Shown: positions 9,028 to 18,298 of the stretch, one piece after another
Numbering within the stretch: position 1 is the first letter of the stretch
Layout: each line of letters begins with the position of its first letter
Source of the DNA: DAOVRL01 sp023128595
GTDB lineage: Bacteria; Planctomycetota; Phycisphaerae; Sedimentisphaerales; Anaerobacaceae
NCBI GenBank assembly: GCA_030628155.1
Contig: DAOVRL010000001.1
Coordinates: forward strand, 1-64,000
Length of the DNA stretch: 64,000 nt
Reading direction: 5' to 3'
The notes under the pieces: generated by a model
Databases searched by the model: none
What the model was told of the DNA's origin: nothing
Seen by the model: only the letters and a program-made list of their open reading frames with translations
Translations under genes and position numbers: made by a program

Positions 9028-9136
9028 AAGGACCTACGGCTCAAATACCTTTGCAAGCCCCTTGAGTCTGACTGCGCTGCGGCATTTCTGATGCGCAATA
9101 GCTGATGCAAATAGCGGCGGAATTCTTGCTGTGTGA

Positions 9137-9164
9137 TTGATTTGTGGCGAGATTGGGGTAGAAT
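9137..9164 (+). promoter_or_regulatory. Candidate sigma70-like promoter
   Basis: TTGATT (9137-9142), a 16-bp spacer and TAGAAT (9159-9164) lie 67 bp upstream of the hydrolase/lyase gene. Position and spacing are right. The rest of the 203-bp gap (9028-9230) holds a GGAGG ribosome binding site near 9216 and nothing else recognised. Confidence 0.45.
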
Positions 9165-9230
9165 CTTATCTGTGGCAGAGCACTAAGTTACTTCTTTGGG
9201 TAGTACGTCTTTTTATGGAGGACAGTTGAT

Positions 9231-11435
9231 ATGTTTGGGCAAGTGATCGGAGTGGGATTGCGCGGGGCAACGGCGAGTCTGCGAGGGAGATATGCGGTAC
9301 ATGCAAGAGCGATGCTGCTTGTGTGGGTGGCGGTTCTGGGCGGCAGTAGTCTGTGCGCAGGGGCGGCGGTTAAGGCTATTGGGCTGCATGCGGAGAATCA
9401 GCATTATTTCTTGTGGCGGGGCAAGGCGACGATATTGATAACTTCAGGGGAGCATTACGGGGCGGTGCTTAATCGGGCGTTCGATTACGCCAAGTATCTG
9501 GCGAAACTCGAATCGCACGGGTTCAATTTGACCAGGACGTTCAGCGGGGCGTACTGCGAGCCGGTCGGGGCGTTTAGTATTAAGAACAACACTCTCGCGC
9601 CGGCAAAGGGCAAGCTGATATGTCCGTGGGCGCGGAGCGGGACGCCGGGCTATGCCAACGGGGGTAATAAGTTCGACCTTACGAAGTGGGACGGGGATTA
9701 CTTCAAACGGCTGCGCGGATTCGTAGCGGAGGCGGGCAAGCGCGGGGTCGTGGTGGAGCTTGTGCTGTTCTGCCCGTTCTATAAAGACGATATGTGGCGG
9801 CTGAGCCCGATGAACTCGGCTAACAACATCAACGGCATGGGCAAGATGAAACGGACGGAGGTCTATACGCTCAAAGACCCGAAGCTGTTGGCCGTGCAGG
9901 ATGCGATGGTGCGGAAGATAGTCGAGGAGCTCAAAGACTTCGACAACCTGTATTATGAGATATGCAACGAGCCATACTTCGGGGGCGTGACATTAGAGTG
10001 GCAATATCACATCGCCGAAACTATCGTCAAGGCCGAGAAGAAGCTCAAAACGAAGCACTTGATCGCTCAGAATATTGCGAACAAGGGCAAGAAGGTGGAC
10101 AATCCCAATCCGCACGTGTCGATTCTTAATTTTCACTACGCCAAGCCGCCGAACACTGTGGCTGAGAACTATGGCTTGAACAGAGTAATCGGCGACGATG
10201 AGACGGGTTTTGCGGGAAGTGAGCCGACGGCCTATCGGGTGGAAGGGTGGGACTTTATTATTGCAGGCGGCGGGGTCTATGACAATCTCGACTATTCGTT
10301 TGCGGTCGGGCACGAGGACGGGAGCGCAAGAATCGATGCGCCGGGCGGAGGTGGAGCGGTGCTGCATAAGCAGTTGGCGATTCTCAAAGATTTTATCAAC
10401 GGCTTCGACTTTATCAGGATGAAGCCGGAGAATTCGGTTATCAAGGGGGGTGTGCCCCAGAAGGCTACGGCGAGGGCGCTGGTCGAAAAGGGCAAGCAAT
10501 ACGCGATTTACATTAACGGCGGCAGTGAGGCGAAATTGGTGGTTGAACTGCCGAAAGGCAGCTACACGGCGCAATGGCTGAATACGAAGACGGGGAAGGT
10601 TGACAAGAAGGAGAGATTCGAGCACGCCGGCGGCACCCGGACGATAGGCTCGCCCAGGTATGCCGATGACATTGCTCTGCGGATTTTGAGCTCGGTGAGG
10701 GATAAGGGGCCTTTGCTTTTCATAGGGGATTTTGAGACGGGTGATTTGAAGGGCTGGCGAGTTTCGGGTAATGCGCCGGGAATTACGGGCAATCCGAAGC
10801 GAGCGGGAAAATATGCTATGAAGACGTCGCTGGATCGGCGTAAGGATAAAGTTGCGTATCGGACGGAGGTGAGCGGTCCGGGCAGTGAGGTCGGGAAGGA
10901 GTACTGGTACGGATTCAGCATATTCCTGCCTGATGATTATGTTGTCGATGACGTGTGGGAAATAGTAGCGCAATGGCACGGGGTCCCGGATTTCAAGGCC
11001 GGGGAAGACTGGCGCAATCCGGTTATGGCGCTTTCTACGGACGGCGGGAGATGGGAGCTGATCAATCGGTGGGATGCTAAGTTCAACACGTTCGAGGGCG
11101 GGAAGAGAAAATACGGGGGGACAAAGAGGTACGATTTGCGTGCGTATCGCAGAGGCGTGTGGACGGATTGGGTTGTGCACGTTAGATGGTCGTATGGGCC
11201 GGATGGGCTGTTGGAGGTGTGGAAGGACGGGAAGAAGGTTATCGAGCAAAATGGGCCGAATGCGTTTAACGATAAGAAAGGGCCCTATTTTAAGATGGGA
11301 CTTTACAAGGGGTGGAAGGACCCAAAGAGGAGCAGTGATGTGGTGAGCAGGCGGGTACTGTATCACGATGAATTCCGGATGGCCGGGGCGGACGGACGGT
11401 ATGAGGACGTTGCGCCAAATGACAAGCCAGGATGA
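9231..11435 (+). CDS. Glycoside hydrolase (GH5-like TIM barrel) fused to polysaccharide lyase domain
   Basis: 734 aa. A hydrophobic segment at about residues 28-46 acts as signal peptide; a start at M28 (9312) would give a more standard one. Residues 50-410 resemble GH5-type cellulase-like barrels: YYEICNEPYF contains the Asn246-Glu247-Pro248 acid/base motif, and GDDETGF (Glu324) is a candidate nucleophile. Residues about 490-725 match the heparin lyase I/PL20-like jelly roll (PF14099 type): FETGDLKGWRV, YWYGFSIFLPDDY, IVAQWHG, LLEVWKDGKKVI, YFKMGLYKGW. A single secreted chain with hydrolase and lyase modules suggests attack on a uronate-containing glycan. Which sugars are cut is not visible. 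The gene ends in an ATGA overlap with a glycosyltransferase remnant. Confidence 0.78.
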   Translation: MFGQVIGVGLRGATASLRGRYAVHARAMLLVWVAVLGGSSLCAGAAVKAIGLHAENQHYFLWRGKATILITSGEHYGAVLNRAFDYAKYLAKLESHGFNLTRTFSGAYCEPVGAFSIKNNTLAPAKGKLICPWARSGTPGYANGGNKFDLTKWDGDYFKRLRGFVAEAGKRGVVVELVLFCPFYKDDMWRLSPMNSANNINGMGKMKRTEVYTLKDPKLLAVQDAMVRKIVEELKDFDNLYYEICNEPYFGGVTLEWQYHIAETIVKAEKKLKTKHLIAQNIANKGKKVDNPNPHVSILNFHYAKPPNTVAENYGLNRVIGDDETGFAGSEPTAYRVEGWDFIIAGGGVYDNLDYSFAVGHEDGSARIDAPGGGGAVLHKQLAILKDFINGFDFIRMKPENSVIKGGVPQKATARALVEKGKQYAIYINGGSEAKLVVELPKGSYTAQWLNTKTGKVDKKERFEHAGGTRTIGSPRYADDIALRILSSVRDKGPLLFIGDFETGDLKGWRVSGNAPGITGNPKRAGKYAMKTSLDRRKDKVAYRTEVSGPGSEVGKEYWYGFSIFLPDDYVVDDVWEIVAQWHGVPDFKAGEDWRNPVMALSTDGGRWELINRWDAKFNTFEGGKRKYGGTKRYDLRAYRRGVWTDWVVHVRWSYGPDGLLEVWKDGKKVIEQNGPNAFNDKKGPYFKMGLYKGWKDPKRSSDVVSRRVLYHDEFRMAGADGRYEDVAPNDKPG

Positions 11436-11602
11436 TGCACTTTCCGCTGGGGGGTGCGGGGACGGGCATTTACGTTGATAATCCGGCGCCGGCACTGCTG
11501 AAAAAGGGACACGAGGTTAGGGTCCTGTGCAGCGACCATTTCCAACCGGAAAAGGAATTTGCAGTAGAGGCGGTCCTATTGACCAACGGAGATTGCTGTT
11601 GA
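11432..11602 (+). pseudogene. Glycosyltransferase family 4 N-terminal remnant (56 codons)
   Basis: The frame starts with tandem ATGs overlapping the stop of the preceding gene and reads HFPLGGAGTGIYVDN, then LLKKGHEVRVLCSDHF, which is the N-terminal nucleotide-sugar glycosyltransferase fold (GG-x-G-TGIYV ... RGHEV-x-VLC). It stops after 56 codons with an unrelated tail; the other 300 or more residues of a GT4 enzyme are missing. I take it as a degraded gene fragment. Non-coding sequence follows to 11677. Confidence 0.6.
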
Positions 11603-11677
11603 TGTTGGGGTGGTGAGGGTGTATATTGTTGCTGCGTTAGTGCCGTTTCCAATGAATAAGTCTGACTTAGGGCTTGA

Positions 11678-14125
11678 ATGGGGGTTTTTATTGTGCGGTT
11701 AGTTAAGGTGATAATCAGTGCTGCCCTTTTGGGTGCGGTTATCGGCAGTGTGAATGCGGGACAGGCCGATCTCGACGATCTTGCGGAGTACTACGGGTTC
11801 GAGGAGATTGAGATAGTCAAGTTAGACTGGGGGATAATGGGCCTGCGGGTAGTCGATTTCAACGGGGACGGGCGAAATGATATTGCGGTGGTCAATAACC
11901 GAAAGGCCAAGATAGAGCTGCTGATTCAAAAAGAGGCGGTCGGGCCCGGTGAAACGGAAGTTGCGGTTGACCCGAACGACATCGACGTCAATGCACTGAC
12001 CCCCCCTACCCGGTTTGCGAGGCAGAGTATCGCGGTTTCGCAGAAGATTTACAGTCTTGTGTGCGGGGATTTGAATTCGGATGGGCTGACGGATTTGGCC
12101 TTTTATGGTGAGCCGAAGGGTCTCTACGTGATATTGCAAAAGGCGGGCGAGGGCGAGCCGGACAAGGCAAAATCATTGAGTTGGCGGACGAGAAAAAGAA
12201 TCAAGATTGACGACGGTCTTGTGGTTTCCCGCGCGCTTGTATGTGCGGACTTGAATAATGACGGTGCTGACGATCTGGCCCTGGCCGGTCGCGACAGCAT
12301 ATATATTATCCTTCAAAAAGAAAGCGGGTCTCTGGCCGAGCCGGTGAAATATCCGGTTTCGGCGCAGACGCTGAGCGTTCGTGCCGGGGACCTTAACGGC
12401 GACAATATAAATGACCTCATACTCGTTACAAGTGATATTGGCAAGCCGGTCCACGTGCGATTCGGGCTCGAGACGGGACAGTTGGGGCCTCAAGTGCAAT
12501 TCTTTATTGAAAGGCCGTTTACGTTCGAGCTTGGCAATCTGGACGGCGAGGGCGGTGACGAAGTGCTGACTATTGAGGGGACGAGCGGACGACTGGTTTG
12601 TTATAAGTTTGCGAGCGAGAAAGGCCAAGAGGCCGACTGGCCGATTCTCTTTTATCCGCTTACATCGGGCGAGGGCAGTACGAAGCGCGACCTGGTGATT
12701 AGTGATTTCGACGGTGACGGGCTGGCGGACGTTGCGATAAGCGATCCCGGCGCAGCGGAACTTATTCTCTACAGGCAGGCCGAAGGGCTGGGACTGGCCG
12801 AGCCTGTGCGGTTTCCGGCGTTTGCCGATATTGTGAGTCTCTCGGCGGCGGATGTTGATAACGACGGCAAGAGCGAGCTTGGCATACTGAGCGTTAAGGA
12901 GAAGGTGATCGGTTTGAGCAGGTTCGAGGACGATAGATTATCGTTCCCGAAGCCTGTGGATTTGACGGGTGAGCCGCTGGCGATGGAGCTTGCCGACGTT
13001 GATGGTGATGAGATCGTTGATTGCATTTATGTATCGAAAGATGCTAACGGCGTGCGGTCTCTGCGGGTGTTTTATACTGTGGCGTTCTCGCTGGGGGTGG
13101 AGATCATCGGGCATAAGACCAGGAAGAAGGCAGCCTCCGACATCACGCTGGTGGGTGAAGTCGGAGGGGCTTTGGAGCTGAAGAAGCTTACGGCCAATCC
13201 GGACGGCCTGAAGGTGATGGACGTTGACCAGGATGGGCTGGAGGACGTTTTGATATTTGTGAGCTATGAGCTTCCTATATTGGTGCGGCAGGTGGAAAAG
13301 GGGAAATTTGAAATAGTGGAGTCTGGCAAGGCACAGGCGGGCCTGATTAAGAATGCGAATCTGCGATCGATTGGAACTGCGGACGTGGACGGCAAGGCGG
13401 GGAAAGAACTGTTGGTAGCGCAGAAGAATTTTGCAAGGAGCCTGGTTTTTTCGAAGGGCAAGAGCTGGCGCATCCTGGACCAGTATAATGCGAAGGGCAA
13501 AGAGAACGTGGTATCGGCGGTTGCCGCTTTTGATATCGGCGTGGAAGACGTGGGGGGTCGCCCTGCTATCGTGCTGTTAGACGGCCAGAAGGGTCAGCTT
13601 CAGATACTGCGGGCGGGGGAGGACAAGACTTACCGGTTTGAGAGGGAGCTTGAGGTGGGCAAGTGGAGCTCTGCGGCGCATCTAAAGATGGTGTTGGCGG
13701 CGCTTACCGGTAGCGAGGCCAAGAGTATTCTGCTATTCGACAGCGAGAAGTTTGCGCTTTTGACGCCGCCGAGCGGAGGTGAGGGGCCGGAGCATCTGGA
13801 GAGGCAGTTTAGCTATGAGACGAAGATAAAGGACGGCAGATACGGGAACCTCGGCGCCGGAGATATCAACTCCGACGATAGAACGGACCTTATTATGGTC
13901 GAATACCGGCGCAATCACTTCGAGATACTGGCGCTCGATTCGGGGCAAAAGCCGGTCCCGGCGATGCGCTTTAAGATATTCGAGCAGAAGAGTTACAGCC
14001 AAATCAGTGCTGCAAGAACCGGCGTTGAGCCGCGAGAGCTCCAAATCGTGGACGTTACAGCCGACGGCAAAGACGACTTAGTTACCATCATCCACGACCG
14101 TATAATCATCTATCCGCAAGATTAG
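11678..14125 (+). CDS. Exported FG-GAP/VCBS repeat protein
   Basis: 815 aa with an N-terminal signal peptide (VKVIISAALLGAVIGSVNAG). About 12 calcium-loop-like repeats are visible, for example VDFNGDGRNDIA, GDLNSDGLTDLA, ADLNNDGADDLAL, SDFDGDGLADVA, ADVDNDGKSELG, MDVDQDGLEDVL and GDINSDDRTDLI. Such repeats build integrin-like beta-propellers that bind Ca2+ and mediate surface or extracellular interactions. No enzymatic domain is seen. The start could also be a GTG at 11693. The 3' end overlaps the convergent lipoprotein gene by 4 bp. Confidence 0.85.
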   Translation: MGVFIVRLVKVIISAALLGAVIGSVNAGQADLDDLAEYYGFEEIEIVKLDWGIMGLRVVDFNGDGRNDIAVVNNRKAKIELLIQKEAVGPGETEVAVDPNDIDVNALTPPTRFARQSIAVSQKIYSLVCGDLNSDGLTDLAFYGEPKGLYVILQKAGEGEPDKAKSLSWRTRKRIKIDDGLVVSRALVCADLNNDGADDLALAGRDSIYIILQKESGSLAEPVKYPVSAQTLSVRAGDLNGDNINDLILVTSDIGKPVHVRFGLETGQLGPQVQFFIERPFTFELGNLDGEGGDEVLTIEGTSGRLVCYKFASEKGQEADWPILFYPLTSGEGSTKRDLVISDFDGDGLADVAISDPGAAELILYRQAEGLGLAEPVRFPAFADIVSLSAADVDNDGKSELGILSVKEKVIGLSRFEDDRLSFPKPVDLTGEPLAMELADVDGDEIVDCIYVSKDANGVRSLRVFYTVAFSLGVEIIGHKTRKKAASDITLVGEVGGALELKKLTANPDGLKVMDVDQDGLEDVLIFVSYELPILVRQVEKGKFEIVESGKAQAGLIKNANLRSIGTADVDGKAGKELLVAQKNFARSLVFSKGKSWRILDQYNAKGKENVVSAVAAFDIGVEDVGGRPAIVLLDGQKGQLQILRAGEDKTYRFERELEVGKWSSAAHLKMVLAALTGSEAKSILLFDSEKFALLTPPSGGEGPEHLERQFSYETKIKDGRYGNLGAGDINSDDRTDLIMVEYRRNHFEILALDSGQKPVPAMRFKIFEQKSYSQISAARTGVEPRELQIVDVTADGKDDLVTIIHDRIIIYPQD

Positions 14126-14778
14126 TCGAGAAGCTTGACTCCGTTTGCCTTCGCCCAATCTCGAGCCAGGGACAAAAACCGGTCAACTTCCTTCGTACTC
14201 TCGACATCGACCTCGCCGGTTTTGACGTCCAAATCCGTAATTTTCTGTATGCCCAGAATGAATCTTTTTTGCAGTCCACTCATATCGCTACCGCCGGGCA
14301 TATCAATGCTCTTCTCCAACACATAAACCAGATACGGGAGGATAGCTTTGTCTTCGGCGCCTCGCTCGGCCCGATCGGCCACGAAACGAGCAGCCGAAAA
14401 GAGAACAAGCCCATCCTCATGACGAAGCCCTTCCCGTACGACTTCGGGGACATCCAATTCAATAAATAACTCGATCGCGCTGAGGGCCGCCCGACTTCTC
14501 GAATCATGGGCACTCAACATCCCGTAGGCGCCCTTAAGCGCTTCCTTTGTCGAAGCCGTCTTTTCACCTTGCATGTGGCTTTCCATAAACCTTTCGAGTC
14601 GTTCCTGGAGCTCACTATCATTGCGTACCTTGGCTTCCAGCTCGTCCCAGTCCACCGGTAATTGGTCTACCGCTTTGAGAGCACGCACCCTCGTCTGCGC
14701 CGGTTTCTCAGCCTTTTGGCAGCCGTGCATCAAGAGAATAGCGGCTGCTAAAAGCAACATTAGAGTAATGCACCTCAT
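14122..14778 (-). CDS. Hypothetical lipoprotein (218 aa)
   Basis: The N-terminus is a short charged segment, a hydrophobic core and LLMHGC, a plausible lipobox with Cys20. The remainder is helical and charged, with HEAT-like stretches (AYGMLSAHDSRSRAALSAIELF, VPEVVREGLRHEDGLVLFSAARFV). I do not recognise a family. It converges on the VCBS protein gene with overlapping stops and diverges from the GT9 gene. Confidence 0.7.
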   Translation of the reverse strand: MRCITLMLLLAAAILLMHGCQKAEKPAQTRVRALKAVDQLPVDWDELEAKVRNDSELQERLERFMESHMQGEKTASTKEALKGAYGMLSAHDSRSRAALSAIELFIELDVPEVVREGLRHEDGLVLFSAARFVADRAERGAEDKAILPYLVYVLEKSIDMPGGSDMSGLQKRFILGIQKITDLDVKTGEVDVESTKEVDRFLSLARDWAKANGVKLLD

Positions 14779-14966
14779 TTGTTTTCTCCTGTTTCAAGAA
14801 CGAAATCCGTAATCAAAGTCGTCACCATCGAAATCCAAATCCCACGCTGGCTGGCTTGAAATGAATTCGCGTGCGCGTTGCTCGTACCTCCAGATCGAAG
14901 GCAGACTAAGTTTGGCTGTCCACCTGGGTGTATGTTACAGGATTTTTTCGACGGGCAACCAGAAAA

Positions 14967-16100
14967 ATGGAAGAATTTCAAAGATTTTTGGCCGGTTTTT
15001 TAGTGGTTTTGCGTGTTTTTGGGGATTATATTGCGGTTATGGTCAGGCAGAAGAAAGATGACGACATTTTAGAGCTGCTGCGAGACGAGGGCGCCGAGGC
15101 GGCGCGGAAGGCGCAGCGGGGACTGATATTGCAGCCTGGCGCCATTGGCGATTCTATATTGACTCTGGCGTTGGCTGCGTTTATGAAGGATGCCCTCAGT
15201 CTGGGGGGGATCGATATGTTAGGGCATACCGAGTATATCGGGTTTCTGCCGGGCAGGAGCTGTATTGACGGGATCAGCTCGATAGATTCGATAGATTTGC
15301 ACCGCTTGTTCGCGGAGAAAGAGGCGTTCGACCTTGCCGACCGTGACCCTTTGATAAGTGCTTTTACAGGGTATGCGTGGATCGCGACGTTCTTAGGTGA
15401 GCCGAACAGCAACTTCGAGCAGAACTTGATTTACACGGCCAATTGCAGCGGCAGCTCGGAGGTTATGACATTAGCCATGAAGGCGCCGCGAGATTTCGGG
15501 GGGCATCTGGCCGAGTTTTATGCACAGCAGTTCATCGCACAGAGCGGTTTATCTTTAGAGCCCGAGCGGGTTCGGCTCGATGATTGTCTGATAAAGGCGA
15601 CGCGGGCGGATGTGAAAAAGGGGCGGGAGCTGCTGAGAGAGGCGGGACTCGACCCTAATGGAAAGCCGGTGGTTATTCAGCCGGGCAGCGGTGGTTTGAA
15701 GAAGTGCTGGCACTTGGATAATTTCTTGGCTGTGGCCGGGGAGCTTGAATCGAGAGGTGTAGAGGTGCTGTTCCTGTTGGGGCCTGCTGAGCTGGATAGA
15801 TACAGCAAGAGTGTGACTAAGAAAATAAGCAGCTTTTCAACGTACCTTGCAGAGCTGTCTTTGGTGCAGGTATTGGGCCTTTTGAGCTGTGCCGGCGCGT
15901 TCATCGGCAATGACAGCGGGATAACACATTTGGCGGCGGGATTGGGAGTAAGGACGTTTGCACTGTTTGGTCCGACAAATCCCTCGACGTACCGGCCCAT
16001 CGGGCCTGCGGTGGCCATTGTTAAGAACAGCCCCCGGAGCTTTGCCAAGAAGCCGTCGGTCAGGTCGCAGCGGAAGCTCGTTGAGGCCGTTTTGGGGTAA
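14967..16100 (+). CDS. Glycosyltransferase family 9 (heptosyltransferase-like)
   Basis: 377 aa from ATG 14967; a GTG 39 bases upstream and an ATG at 15039 are alternatives. The GT9 fold is clear: GLILQPGAIGDSILTLALAAFM for the N-terminal Rossmann half, PVVIQPGSGG, and FIGNDSGITHLAAGLG followed by ALFGPTNPSTY for the nucleotide-sugar-binding half. GT9 enzymes transfer heptose or other sugars to the LPS inner core. The lipid A genes just downstream fit this. It is separated from lpxD by 277 bp that hold the lpxD promoter and no other gene. Confidence 0.85.
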   Translation: MEEFQRFLAGFLVVLRVFGDYIAVMVRQKKDDDILELLRDEGAEAARKAQRGLILQPGAIGDSILTLALAAFMKDALSLGGIDMLGHTEYIGFLPGRSCIDGISSIDSIDLHRLFAEKEAFDLADRDPLISAFTGYAWIATFLGEPNSNFEQNLIYTANCSGSSEVMTLAMKAPRDFGGHLAEFYAQQFIAQSGLSLEPERVRLDDCLIKATRADVKKGRELLREAGLDPNGKPVVIQPGSGGLKKCWHLDNFLAVAGELESRGVEVLFLLGPAELDRYSKSVTKKISSFSTYLAELSLVQVLGLLSCAGAFIGNDSGITHLAAGLGVRTFALFGPTNPSTYRPIGPAVAIVKNSPRSFAKKPSVRSQRKLVEAVLG

Positions 16101-16280
16101 CAGGTGGGAGACGGAGATAGAGGGTTGGCGGTGCCGAGCGTAAAGAGGTATCGTTGAGTTAGCAGAGGCTTGCAAAATGCTGCGGCGGCGGTGCGTAGCG
16201 GGGGTTTGGCGAATCTCAAGCAAGAAAGCGCAGAAATGCGTAAAATACCGTCAAGAAGGCACTTTTTACTGAAATTGGGC

Positions 16281-16308
16281 TTGACCGTGCTGAGAGGCTT
16301 GCTATAAT
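16281..16308 (+). promoter_or_regulatory. Sigma70-like promoter of the lpxD operon
   Basis: TTGACC (16281-16286), 16-bp spacer, TATAAT (16303-16308). The predicted start lies about 60 bp before lpxD. It is one of the best promoter matches in the window and suggests constitutive expression of the lipid A genes. Confidence 0.65.
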
Positions 16309-16377
16309 TGTTTGTTTAGGGTAGTGTGGGTCGGCGAAGAGTATTTGATGTAAAAAGTTTTTGATAAAGGCGTTAAT

Positions 16378-17439
16378 ATGCAGGGAAAAAGTTTAGGTGA
16401 ATTGGCTGAGTACGTGGGTGGACGTGTTTGCGGTAACGCGGATGTTCTGATCAGGTCCGCCTCGACACTTGGGCGGGCGGAGGCAGGTGACATTAGCTTC
16501 CTGACGAACCGTAAATACGACAAGCAGTTGCGGACAACCAAGGCAAGCGCGGTGATTGTGGGCAAGGAAACACCAAGCGCCTCAGTTCCACTTTTGATAG
16601 CCGAGGATCCTTACTATGCTTTTATGCAGATTATGGTACTGCTGCACGGGCACCGGAAACACAAGAAGGTTGGCATAAGCTCGCGTTCTTCAATTTCGGA
16701 CAGCGCGAAAGTCGGTGCGGAGTGTCATATTTATGACTTTGCCACAATAGCGGACGATGCAAGGATAGGAGACGGTTGTATAGTTTATCCCGGCGCGTAC
16801 GTCGGCCAGGGTGTTCAGTTGGGCAATGACAGCATAATATATCCGAACGTGACGATTTACGACGGGTGCAAGATAGGAAATCGCGTAATCATCAATGCGA
16901 ATTCGACAATCGGAGAGGACGGTTTCGGGTATGCGACCCACAAAGGGCTACATCATAAGATACCACAGATTGGCACGGTGATAATAGAAGACGACGTGGA
17001 GATCGGCGCTTGCTGCGGGATCGAGCGAGGCACGCTGGGGGACACGGTAATAGGTCAAGGCAGTAAGTTAGGCGATTTGATTGCGATAGGTCACGGCACA
17101 AAAATCGGGGCGCACAGTCTGCTTGTTGCTCAGGTAGGAGTGGCCGGCTCGACGACGCTCGGTCACCATTGTATCATCGGTGGTCAGGTCGGTATAGTCG
17201 GGCACATCAACATCGGCAACAACGTGACTATTGCGGCAAAGGCCGGTGTAATCAACAATATTCCGGACGGAAAGGTAGTTTTGGGCGCCCCTGCTATCGA
17301 GGCCAACCAGGGCAGGCGAGCTTACGGTATGATCCAATACCTGCCTGAGATGCGTCAAAGTATTCGGGACCTTGAGAATCGGATTGAGGCGTTTGGCTCA
17401 CCGGCGGCGCCTGATATCGAGGCAGCGGCTGAGCAGTAG
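16378..17439 (+). CDS. lpxD: UDP-3-O-acylglucosamine N-acyltransferase LpxD
   Basis: 353 aa, the usual LpxD length. The enzyme adds the second (amide-linked) acyl chain to UDP-3-O-acyl-glucosamine in lipid A synthesis, in the cytoplasm. The N-terminal uridine-binding domain is present (LGELAEYVGGRV, ISFLTNRKYDKQL), followed by a left-handed beta-helix made of hexapeptide repeats (VGAECHIYDFATIADDARIG ...). The conserved GEDGFGYA segment and the AIGHGTKIG segment with the catalytic His are there, and the C-terminus is a helical extension. Two bases separate it from lpxI. Its presence shows a Gram-negative-type outer membrane with lipid A. Confidence 0.93.
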   Translation: MQGKSLGELAEYVGGRVCGNADVLIRSASTLGRAEAGDISFLTNRKYDKQLRTTKASAVIVGKETPSASVPLLIAEDPYYAFMQIMVLLHGHRKHKKVGISSRSSISDSAKVGAECHIYDFATIADDARIGDGCIVYPGAYVGQGVQLGNDSIIYPNVTIYDGCKIGNRVIINANSTIGEDGFGYATHKGLHHKIPQIGTVIIEDDVEIGACCGIERGTLGDTVIGQGSKLGDLIAIGHGTKIGAHSLLVAQVGVAGSTTLGHHCIIGGQVGIVGHINIGNNVTIAAKAGVINNIPDGKVVLGAPAIEANQGRRAYGMIQYLPEMRQSIRDLENRIEAFGSPAAPDIEAAAEQ

Positions 17440-17441
17440 TT

Positions 17442-18278
17442 ATGAGTGATTCAGATGTTCTTGGGTTAATCGCTGGTGCGGGCAGGCTGCCTTTTCTTGT
17501 AGCAGCGGGGGCTAAAGAGGCGGGACTAAGGGTAATCTGTGTGGGGTTAGGAGACAGCGCCGAGGCCGGTCTTGCCGATGAGGTGGATGTTTTCAGCAGA
17601 GCAGGGGTTGCGCGGCCCGGGGCGTGGATACGTAAGCTCAGGAGGCACGGGGTAACCAAGACGATTATGGTGGGGCGCGTTGCGAAGAGGCAGCTTTTCG
17701 CGTCCTTTCGTATCTTTCGATATCTGCCAGACTGGCGTGCTTTCCGGGTTTATTACTGGCGTCTTCGCGGCAAGAGCAGGGTTTCGTATTCGTTTCTGAG
17801 CGCGTTGGCGGACGAGCTGGCGAGCGGCGGAATAGTATTGGAGAATTCGACTATGTATTGCAAAGAGCACCTTGCAACGACCGGGGTAATGACGGCGACT
17901 GATCCGCGTGCATCGACGCAGAGGGACGTTGACTTCGGATGGGACCTGGTTAAGAAGCTCGCCGATTTGGGCATAGGCCAGGCGATTGCGGTGAAGGAAA
18001 GAGAAGTGATCGCGGTGGAGGCGATAGAGGGGACGGCGGCGATGATTGAGCGAGCGGGCCGACTTTGCAAATCGCGAAGCTGGACTTTAGTGAAGGCGTC
18101 GAAGCCAAACCAGGATATGCGATTGGATGTACCGTGCGTGGGACCCGAGACGATAAGGAGTTTGGCCGAGCACAGAGGCAAGTGCCTGGTTGTGGAGGCG
18201 GGCAAAACGATAATTATCGACAAACCCGAGACGATAAGACTTGCCAATCAATTAGGTGTAGCGATTCTTGGGCGTTGA
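17442..18278 (+). CDS. lpxI: UDP-2,3-diacylglucosamine pyrophosphatase LpxI (DUF1009)
   Basis: 278 aa. It matches the LpxI family over its whole length: LGLIAGAGRLPFLVA at the N-terminus, a GVTKTIMVGRVAK segment, ATDPRASTQRDVDFGWDLVKKLADLGIGQAI, the EAIEGTAAMIERAG motif and the closing CVGPETI / KTIIIDKPETI part. LpxI hydrolyses UDP-2,3-diacylglucosamine to lipid X and replaces LpxH in many bacteria. It starts 2 bp after lpxD, so the two are translationally close. Confidence 0.92.
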   Translation: MSDSDVLGLIAGAGRLPFLVAAGAKEAGLRVICVGLGDSAEAGLADEVDVFSRAGVARPGAWIRKLRRHGVTKTIMVGRVAKRQLFASFRIFRYLPDWRAFRVYYWRLRGKSRVSYSFLSALADELASGGIVLENSTMYCKEHLATTGVMTATDPRASTQRDVDFGWDLVKKLADLGIGQAIAVKEREVIAVEAIEGTAAMIERAGRLCKSRSWTLVKASKPNQDMRLDVPCVGPETIRSLAEHRGKCLVVEAGKTIIIDKPETIRLANQLGVAILGR

Positions 18279-18298
18279 GAGAGTATAAGCCTCCTCAG

